Positions 11,955 to 16,649 of a stretch of 16,649 nucleotides of DNA are shown here, in pieces. This DNA is from Bacillota bacterium (lineage in GTDB: Bacteria; Bacillota; Clostridia; Saccharofermentanales; Fastidiosipilaceae): contig JAEZWR010000011.1 in assembly GCA_023420115.1 (NCBI GenBank), positions 1-16,649 of the forward strand, written 5' to 3'. The notes below the pieces were generated by a model. That model worked only from the letters and a program-made list of their open reading frames with translations, searched no databases and was not told the origin of the DNA. A program made the translations under genes and the position numbers. How positions within the stretch are numbered: position 1 is the stretch's first letter; each line of letters starts with the position of its first letter.

Positions 11955-12007
11955 TATAATACGAAGCAATAAGTATTATTGTTTTGGTAAGTAAAAATTA
12001 TTTACCA
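11955..12007 (+). promoter_or_regulatory. Promoter -10 and leader hairpin of the ABC importer operon
   Basis: TATAAT at 11955-11960 has no good -35. The short leader contains TGGTAAGTAA / TTATTTACCA (11985-11994 with 11998-12007), a 10-bp stem with one G-T pair and an AAA loop, ending 3 bases before the ribosome binding site. A smaller CAATAA / TTATTG element precedes it. The position suits an operator or a translation-modulating stem. Confidence 0.55.
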
Positions 12008-12027
12008 TTAAGAAAGGAAAGATGAGT

Positions 12028-13071
12028 ATGAAAATTAAGAATTTACTTTCAGCATTGGTTGCCACAACTTTCTTGTTTTCTGGTTTATTTTTGCCAAATA
12101 TGAAATATTCAGCTGATGAAACCAAATCTCAAGAAGGAAAATCTGCAGAGGAATATACAGGAGATTTAATTTTGTATACACCTCATGACCCTAAACCATT
12201 GACAGCTGCGCTTGAGCTATTCCGCAAGACTTATCCTAATATTTCTGTTCAGGAGATACAGGCTGGAACTGGAGAACTTCTACAAAGAATTGCTGCTGAG
12301 AGTCAAAGACCAATTGCGGATGTCATTTGGGGTGGAGGTGCTGATAGCTTAGCATCATATGTAGAATATTTTGAACCATATGTTAGTGTAAATGATGAGG
12401 TAATAGATAAGGAATTTAAAGATAAAGATCATCTTTGGACGGGCGAGTCTCCATTGCCAATGGTATTTGTTTATAACAAAAAATTTGTATCAGATGAGGA
12501 TGCACCAAAGACATGGGAAGATCTATGCGATGAAAAGTTTAAGGGCAAGATTGCTTTTGCAAATCCTGCTAAATCTGGGTCAGGATACACACAACTCTGC
12601 ACAATGATTTTTTCACAAGAAAATGATGAAAAGGGTTGGGACTTAGTTAAGAAATTTTATGCTAACTTAGATGGCAAGCTTCAAGATGGATCAAGTAACT
12701 GTCACAAGCTTGTAGCAACTGGTGAATATCATATTGGTTTAACTCTTGAGAAATCAGCAGTTCAATATGCCGACAACCCAGATATTGGTGTAATTTACCC
12801 AGAGAAAAATTCTGCTGTTCCCGATGGTGTTGCTATCATTAAGGGAGCTCCCAATATGGAAAATGCCAAACTTTTCCTCGATTTTGTAACTGGTAAGGAG
12901 TGCCAAATTCAACAGAATAAAGAATGGGGAAGACGTCCAGTAAGAAATGATATCGTTCCAGAAGGTTTATTGCCATTGGATGAATTAAAATTAGGTTCAT
13001 ATGATTTTGAATATGCATCTAAACATAAAGATGAGATTATTTCAAAATGGAATGATGTAATTATTGGATAG
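12028..13071 (+). CDS. ABC importer substrate-binding protein, COG1840 (Fbp/AfuA-like)
   Basis: A 347-residue exported binding protein that delivers a small solute to the importer encoded downstream. The signal sequence is MKIKNLLSALVATTFLFSGL, with likely cleavage near YSA-DE (about residues 28-31). The mature part begins GDLILYTPHDPKPLTAAL and contains QAGTGELLQRIAAE, ADVIWGGGADSL, FANPAKSGSGYTQL and PDGVAIIKGAPN, the layout of the COG1840 family (iron, sugar phosphates, phosphonates). The adjacent Tyr-Tyr pair of classical ferric-binding proteins is absent, so iron is not assured; AfuA-type sugar-phosphate binding is a fair alternative. There is no lipobox cysteine, unusual for a Gram-positive binding protein. 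The start at 12028 is preferred over 12022 because AAAGGA lies 9 bases before it and only 3 before the other. A terminator between this gene and the ATPase gene probably raises its relative output. Confidence 0.88.
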   Translation: MKIKNLLSALVATTFLFSGLFLPNMKYSADETKSQEGKSAEEYTGDLILYTPHDPKPLTAALELFRKTYPNISVQEIQAGTGELLQRIAAESQRPIADVIWGGGADSLASYVEYFEPYVSVNDEVIDKEFKDKDHLWTGESPLPMVFVYNKKFVSDEDAPKTWEDLCDEKFKGKIAFANPAKSGSGYTQLCTMIFSQENDEKGWDLVKKFYANLDGKLQDGSSNCHKLVATGEYHIGLTLEKSAVQYADNPDIGVIYPEKNSAVPDGVAIIKGAPNMENAKLFLDFVTGKECQIQQNKEWGRRPVRNDIVPEGLLPLDELKLGSYDFEYASKHKDEIISKWNDVIIG

Positions 13072-13088
13072 TTTAAGTATATTTCATG

Positions 13089-13141
13089 GCTGTATAGCAA
13101 AAGCTTAATCTTCTAAGAATATTTTGCTATACGGCTTTTTT
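13089..13141 (+). terminator. Intra-operon terminator between the binding protein and ATPase genes
   Basis: A 14-bp stem (GCTGTATAGCAAAA / TTTTGCTATACGGC, one T-G pair) encloses a 19-base loop with an inner CTTA/TAAG pairing, then TTTTTT. No new promoter is evident before the ATPase start, so partial read-through is likely, a common way to make binding protein in excess. Confidence 0.88.
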
Positions 13142-13167
13142 ATTATATGACAAGAGGAGAGTTGTGG

Positions 13168-14331
13168 ATGAGCAAGAAGATAACAATCAATAATGCAGTC
13201 AAAAAATATGGTGATTTTTTGGCGATAAATGATGTTAGCTTAGAGGTCAATGAAGGTGAGTTATTTACTTTGCTGGGGCCATCTGGATGTGGCAAGACGA
13301 CCCTTTTAAGGATGCTTGCAGGTTTTAATTCTATAGAAGCTGGACAGTTTTATTTTGGCGAAACTCTAATTAATGATATTTCTGCTCATAAGAGAGATAT
13401 AGGAATGGTTTTCCAAAATTATGCAATATTCCCACATCTTACAGTTAGAGATAATGTTGCCTATGGACTTAGGGCGAGAGGTATCAAAGCTGATGAAGTT
13501 AGGAAGCGTGTAAATGATGCTCTAGATATGGCACAGATAAGTCATTTGGCAGAAAGAATGCCTAATCAGTTATCTGGTGGACAGCAACAACGTGTTGCTC
13601 TTGCTCGTGCCATTGTTATCGAACCTAGTCTTTTGTTGATGGATGAGCCCTTATCTAATTTAGATGCTAAACTCCGGGTTCAAATGAGACAAACAATTAG
13701 AGATCTTCAAAAAAGATTGAAAATCACAACCATTTATGTTACACATGATCAAGAAGAAGCTCTTGCGATATCTGATCGTATTGCTGTTATGAAAGATGGA
13801 GTTATTGTACAGTCTGGTACACCATATGAAATATATAGCAATCCTGTACACAAATTTGTTGCTGGTTTTATTGGAACTTCAAATTTTTTAAATGGAACAA
13901 TTGGCGAGGTTAAGAATATATCAGACAATGGTGAATTGGCTGTAGAGTATTTGTTAGATGGTGCTCATAAGACTTTAAGTTTAAAGGTTAAAGATGCAGA
14001 TGGATTGAAGCCTGGTGATAAGTTAGAATCTTCCATTCGACCAGGTCAGGTTTATATTTTTGAATCAAAAGAAGAAAGAATAATTCAAAAGGGCATGGAT
14101 GGCGGAGAGATAGAAATCGAAGCTATAATGTCAGCTAATGTCGAAGACGCTTTCTTTTTAGGTGAATATATAGATTACCGACTATTACTTGAGAGTGGAG
14201 ATTTGATTCACGCTAATGTTTATACGAGAGATATTAAATCGGTTATAGCTAAGGGTAGCAATGTACATATAGGATTGGATTCGTCGCGTATCCGACTTTA
14301 TAACTCTGAGGGGAGGGTTATTTCATGCTAA
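13168..14331 (+). CDS. ABC importer ATPase (FbpC/PotA-like, with TOBE domain)
   Basis: A 387-residue cytoplasmic ATPase that powers the importer. Walker A GPSGCGKTT is at 37-45, Q-loop FQNYAIFPH at 82-90, signature LSGGQQQR at 135-142, Walker B LLLMDEP at 155-161, D-loop SNLDAK, and H-loop THDQEEA at 192-198. Residues about 235-387 form the C-terminal regulatory TOBE-type domain (SIRPGQVYIF and a second repeat), typical of the iron/spermidine/sugar CUT1-like subgroup. The frame is open from an upstream ATG at 13147, but AAGAGGAGAG (13152-13161) is placed correctly only for the ATG at 13168, and the earlier start lies next to the terminator. It overlaps the permease by 7 bases, so the two are translated together. 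Confidence 0.95.
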   Translation: MSKKITINNAVKKYGDFLAINDVSLEVNEGELFTLLGPSGCGKTTLLRMLAGFNSIEAGQFYFGETLINDISAHKRDIGMVFQNYAIFPHLTVRDNVAYGLRARGIKADEVRKRVNDALDMAQISHLAERMPNQLSGGQQQRVALARAIVIEPSLLLMDEPLSNLDAKLRVQMRQTIRDLQKRLKITTIYVTHDQEEALAISDRIAVMKDGVIVQSGTPYEIYSNPVHKFVAGFIGTSNFLNGTIGEVKNISDNGELAVEYLLDGAHKTLSLKVKDADGLKPGDKLESSIRPGQVYIFESKEERIIQKGMDGGEIEIEAIMSANVEDAFFLGEYIDYRLLLESGDLIHANVYTRDIKSVIAKGSNVHIGLDSSRIRLYNSEGRVISC

Positions 14332-16034
14332 ATAATTTAAGCAAGAATAAAACTTCAACCTTTAGTGATAAAAAGTTTTCTTTTGGAAAAATAGTTAAAC
14401 TAGATTTTTGGTCGATTAACAAAATAATACTAATTCTTATATTTGGTCTATTTATTATTTTTCCATTTTGGTCTTTGGTAACTAGAGCATTTTTTAGTAA
14501 TCAGGAAGATGGAATAACTCTATATAATTTTATTAGATTTTTTACCAAGAATTATTACTATAGTAGTCTGCTTAGATCGCTGCTAGTTTGTGGTCTATGT
14601 ATGATTTTTTCGTTGATTATTGGTGTGCCTGTTGCTTATCTTATGACAAGATACAATGTTATTGGTAAAAAGTTTATATATATTCTTATTATTTTAACCT
14701 TAATGAGTCCACCATTTATTGGTGCATATTCATGGATCTTGATGTTTGGCCATGCAGGCTTTGTTATCAATTATTTTAGGGGACTAGGAATTAATTTGCC
14801 AAGTATATATGGACCTGCGGGAATTGTATTTGTTTTTACCTTGCATTTATATCCATATATTTATTTATATACTTCAGGAGCCTTGACAAGTTTGGATGCT
14901 TCTCTTGAAGAGGCTGCCGAAAACCTTGGTAGTAATCCGTTGAAAAGGATAATGAATGTAACCATTCCTGTTGTTTTACCATCTATTTTGGCAGGTGCAG
15001 TTATGGTATTTATGACAGCTCTGGCAGACTTTGGTACTCCTATGTTATTAGGTGAGGGACGTTATGTAGTATTGCCTGTTTTGGTATACAACGAGTATAT
15101 GAGCGAGGTTAAGGGTAATGCTAATATGGCGAGTGCCTTGTCTGTTGTCATTGTTGCAACTGCTCTTATTATTTTAATGCTTCAAAAGTTTGTTATATCT
15201 AAACGTAATTATATAATGAGTTCTCTAAGACCTCCTCAGGTAATAAAGCTTAAAGGGTTTAAAAGATTTTTGGTTTCTTTACCAGTTTACATTATTGTTT
15301 TTATTGGATTTCTTCCACAAATAATTGTTATAGGTCAGTCATTTGTAGAAAAGTCTTTTTCTAATGTTGTAAAGGGGATTAATTTTAATAACTATATCGA
15401 AATATCTCATACTCTTTTAAGAAATATAAGAAATACGTATGTGTTTTCTATCATAGCGATGCTTTTTATTGTATTTATTGGTATGTTGGTATCATATATT
15501 ATCGTTAGGAAGAGAAGTAAGGTTAGCCAAGTTATAGATTTTTTGGTTATGTTCCCATATGTCATTCCTGGTAGTGTGTTAGGTATAGCTTTGATTGTCG
15601 CTTTTAATAAGCCACCACTAATTTTGACTGGTACAGCAATTATTATGATAGTTTCATATGTTATTAGAAAATTGCCATATACTGTAAGAAGTGGGTCTGC
15701 CTTTTTATTGGCTAACGATCCATCTGTTGAAGAGGCTAGTGTGAGCTTGGGGGTTTCTCCAACCAAAACTTTTTTCAAAATTACTGCGAGAATGATGTTA
15801 CCGGGAATAATGAGTGGTGCAATTATTTCATGGATTACATGTATCAATGAGCTGAGTTCATCAATTATGCTTTTTGGTGGACAAACATCGACGATTTCTG
15901 TGGCGATTTATCAAGAGGTTATGCGTATGTCAGATGGAACGGCTGCAGCTCTTTCTACAATACTTGCTCTAAGTACGGTGATCAGTTTGCTAATTTTCTT
16001 TAAGCTCTCCAAGGGGAAAGTAAGTATCATTTGA
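14325..16034 (+). CDS. ABC importer permease with two fused transmembrane halves (COG1178-like)
   Basis: A 569-residue membrane protein with about twelve hydrophobic segments in two homologous halves, each carrying an EAA loop that docks on the ATPase: EEAAENLGSNPLKRI at 195-209 and EEASVSLGVSPTKTF at 469-483. ADFGTPMLLGEGRYVVLP at 234-251 and the matching NELSSSIMLFGG at 508-519 are typical of the FbpB/AfuB (ferric iron, hexose phosphate, phosphonate) permeases, which are made as one fused chain. It needs no partner permease, and none is encoded next to it. GAGGGGAGGG upstream is a strong ribosome binding site lying inside the ATPase gene, and a 7-base overlap couples the two. A strong terminator ends the operon. 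Confidence 0.94.
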   Translation: MLNNLSKNKTSTFSDKKFSFGKIVKLDFWSINKIILILIFGLFIIFPFWSLVTRAFFSNQEDGITLYNFIRFFTKNYYYSSLLRSLLVCGLCMIFSLIIGVPVAYLMTRYNVIGKKFIYILIILTLMSPPFIGAYSWILMFGHAGFVINYFRGLGINLPSIYGPAGIVFVFTLHLYPYIYLYTSGALTSLDASLEEAAENLGSNPLKRIMNVTIPVVLPSILAGAVMVFMTALADFGTPMLLGEGRYVVLPVLVYNEYMSEVKGNANMASALSVVIVATALIILMLQKFVISKRNYIMSSLRPPQVIKLKGFKRFLVSLPVYIIVFIGFLPQIIVIGQSFVEKSFSNVVKGINFNNYIEISHTLLRNIRNTYVFSIIAMLFIVFIGMLVSYIIVRKRSKVSQVIDFLVMFPYVIPGSVLGIALIVAFNKPPLILTGTAIIMIVSYVIRKLPYTVRSGSAFLLANDPSVEEASVSLGVSPTKTFFKITARMMLPGIMSGAIISWITCINELSSSIMLFGGQTSTISVAIYQEVMRMSDGTAAALSTILALSTVISLLIFFKLSKGKVSII

Positions 16035-16084
16035 GTTTCGTTTAGTGATATAAATATGTAAGTAAAATATTTCATAAATTAGTT

Positions 16085-16114
16085 GCCAGGCTCCTTGCCT
16101 GGCTTTTTTATTTT
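16085..16114 (+). terminator. Intrinsic terminator of the ABC importer operon
   Basis: A perfect 7-bp GC-rich stem (GCCAGGC / GCCTGGC), loop TCCTT, then TTTTTTATTTTT. Confidence 0.95.
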
Positions 16115-16124
16115 TATTAAAATT

Positions 16125-16149
16125 GTTCGCGGTTTTAAATACTGTGAAC
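16125..16149 (+). promoter_or_regulatory. Inverted repeat upstream of the surface-protein gene
   Basis: GTTCGCGGT / ACTGTGAAC pairs over 9 positions (two as G-T) around a 7-base AT loop. GCATAAT (16151-16157) just after it may be the -10. It could be an operator; a -35 hexamer is not clear. Confidence 0.35.
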
Positions 16150-16177
16150 TGCATAATTTATTTTACAAGGGGAGACT

Positions 16178-16649
16178 ATGAATAAGAAACTAAAAAAGAT
16201 ATTATCTATTTTTACCTGTTCTTTAGTGTTAGTAACTACATCAAATCTTGCAATGTATTCTGAAATATTTGCAGATGACGGAGCTGAAGAGGATATTCCT
16301 CCAGTATTAGTTCCAGTAGATGACAGAGATGAAGAAATTGCTCCAGAGTCACTGGAAGAAAATGTGGTAGTTCATAATGAAGATGCAGAAGAGGGCGCTG
16401 CGATTGCTGTAGAAAGAGCAGCCAATTCTGGAGATGTACCCGTGGGCGTAGTGAATGGAGAAGTTGCTGTACCGGAAGGCGACGGCGATGTGGCTGCACA
16501 ACCCGTCACCATCAATCTCGTGATTCCTTTTAGTCATGATGGATACAAATTTCCTACTAAGACAGTGACCCTAAACGCTGGAGAGAAACTTTCCAGCAAC
16601 GAGGACGCAAGAGCTTATATCGAAGACTTTAGAAGAATCAGTTACTACC
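16178..16649 (+). CDS. Secreted acidic surface-type protein, N-terminal part only
   Basis: The gene runs off the window after 157 codons. AAGGGGAG 5 bases upstream supports the start. MNKKLKKILSIFTCSLVLVT is the front of a signal peptide with likely cleavage at EIFA-DD (about residue 32). The mature start is an acidic, Pro/Val-rich low-complexity stretch (for example AEEDIPPVLVPVDDRDEE), then from about residue 108 a more ordered part beginning QPVTINLVIPFSHDGYKF. This layout fits large cell-surface or adhesin-like proteins, but no domain can be named from the part present. Base composition becomes clearly more GC-rich from about 16380 (for example CCGGAAGGCGACGGCGATG) than in the genes before it, a possible sign of different ancestry. 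Confidence 0.8.
   Translation, partial: MNKKLKKILSIFTCSLVLVTTSNLAMYSEIFADDGAEEDIPPVLVPVDDRDEEIAPESLEENVVVHNEDAEEGAAIAVERAANSGDVPVGVVNGEVAVPEGDGDVAAQPVTINLVIPFSHDGYKFPTKTVTLNAGEKLSSNEDARAYIEDFRRISYY

Noticed and set aside
13147..13167. Upstream ATG start for the ABC ATPase at 13147
   Set aside because: No ribosome binding site precedes it, it lies 5 bases after the terminator T-run, and AAGAGGAGAG is correctly spaced for 13168.
15407..15847. 146-codon minus-strand open frame inside the permease gene
   Set aside because: It is entirely antisense to a conserved, domain-supported gene, with no ribosome binding site or independent promoter.

Overview
The window looks like the right end of an integrated phage followed by ordinary chromosome of a low-GC, Gram-positive, anaerobe-like bacterium (Bacillota, probably Clostridia in the broad sense). 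The evidence is the AT-rich sequence, purine-rich ribosome binding sites, a GH25/LysM endolysin, an RNase J, an alpha2-type glycyl-tRNA synthetase, and long-hairpin intrinsic terminators after most genes. I cannot name the genus. The fused pgk-tpi gene and the long charged tails on RNase J and the omega subunit are the most distinctive taxonomic clues.

Bases 1-2431 are the phage lysis end: the last codons of a probable dATP/dGTP diphosphohydrolase-like protein, a multidomain endolysin (GH25 muramidase, M23 peptidase, SH3-like, LysM), a membrane-anchored coiled-coil protein and a small holin, closed by a terminator. The first three genes overlap by 4 bases.

Bases 2455-3649 hold three small 'moron'-like units between the lysis genes and the host DNA. 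Unit A is a two-gene operon (52 and 60 codons). It has a consensus promoter whose spacer is a perfect 16-bp palindrome, and a perfect 17-bp inverted repeat pairs its 5' leader with the bases just before its terminator. Unit B encodes a 45-residue cationic, hydrophobic peptide. It has a very strong Shine-Dalgarno sequence, competing 3' hairpins, and an apparent short convergent antisense RNA, which together resemble a type I toxin-antitoxin locus. Unit C encodes a 71-residue two-helix membrane protein lying between two 21-bp imperfect direct repeats. Bases 3650-3986 are the probable phage/host junction. They include a 13-bp tandem repeat, the promoter for the host gene, and a 25-base AT dinucleotide run.

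From 3987 the genes look chromosomal: RNase J with a basic N-terminal extension of about 180 residues; RNA polymerase omega with an acidic C-terminal tail of about 140 residues; glycyl-tRNA synthetase; a convergent gene for an unknown membrane protein; a phosphoglycerate kinase-triosephosphate isomerase fusion; a three-gene COG1840/COG1178-type ABC importer (binding protein, ATPase, two-domain permease); and the start of a secreted acidic surface protein that runs off the window.

The best candidates for undescribed biology are the two RNA-structured phage cassettes (units A and B). After these comes the adjacent pair of RNA-decay and RNA-polymerase genes carrying oppositely charged disordered tails.
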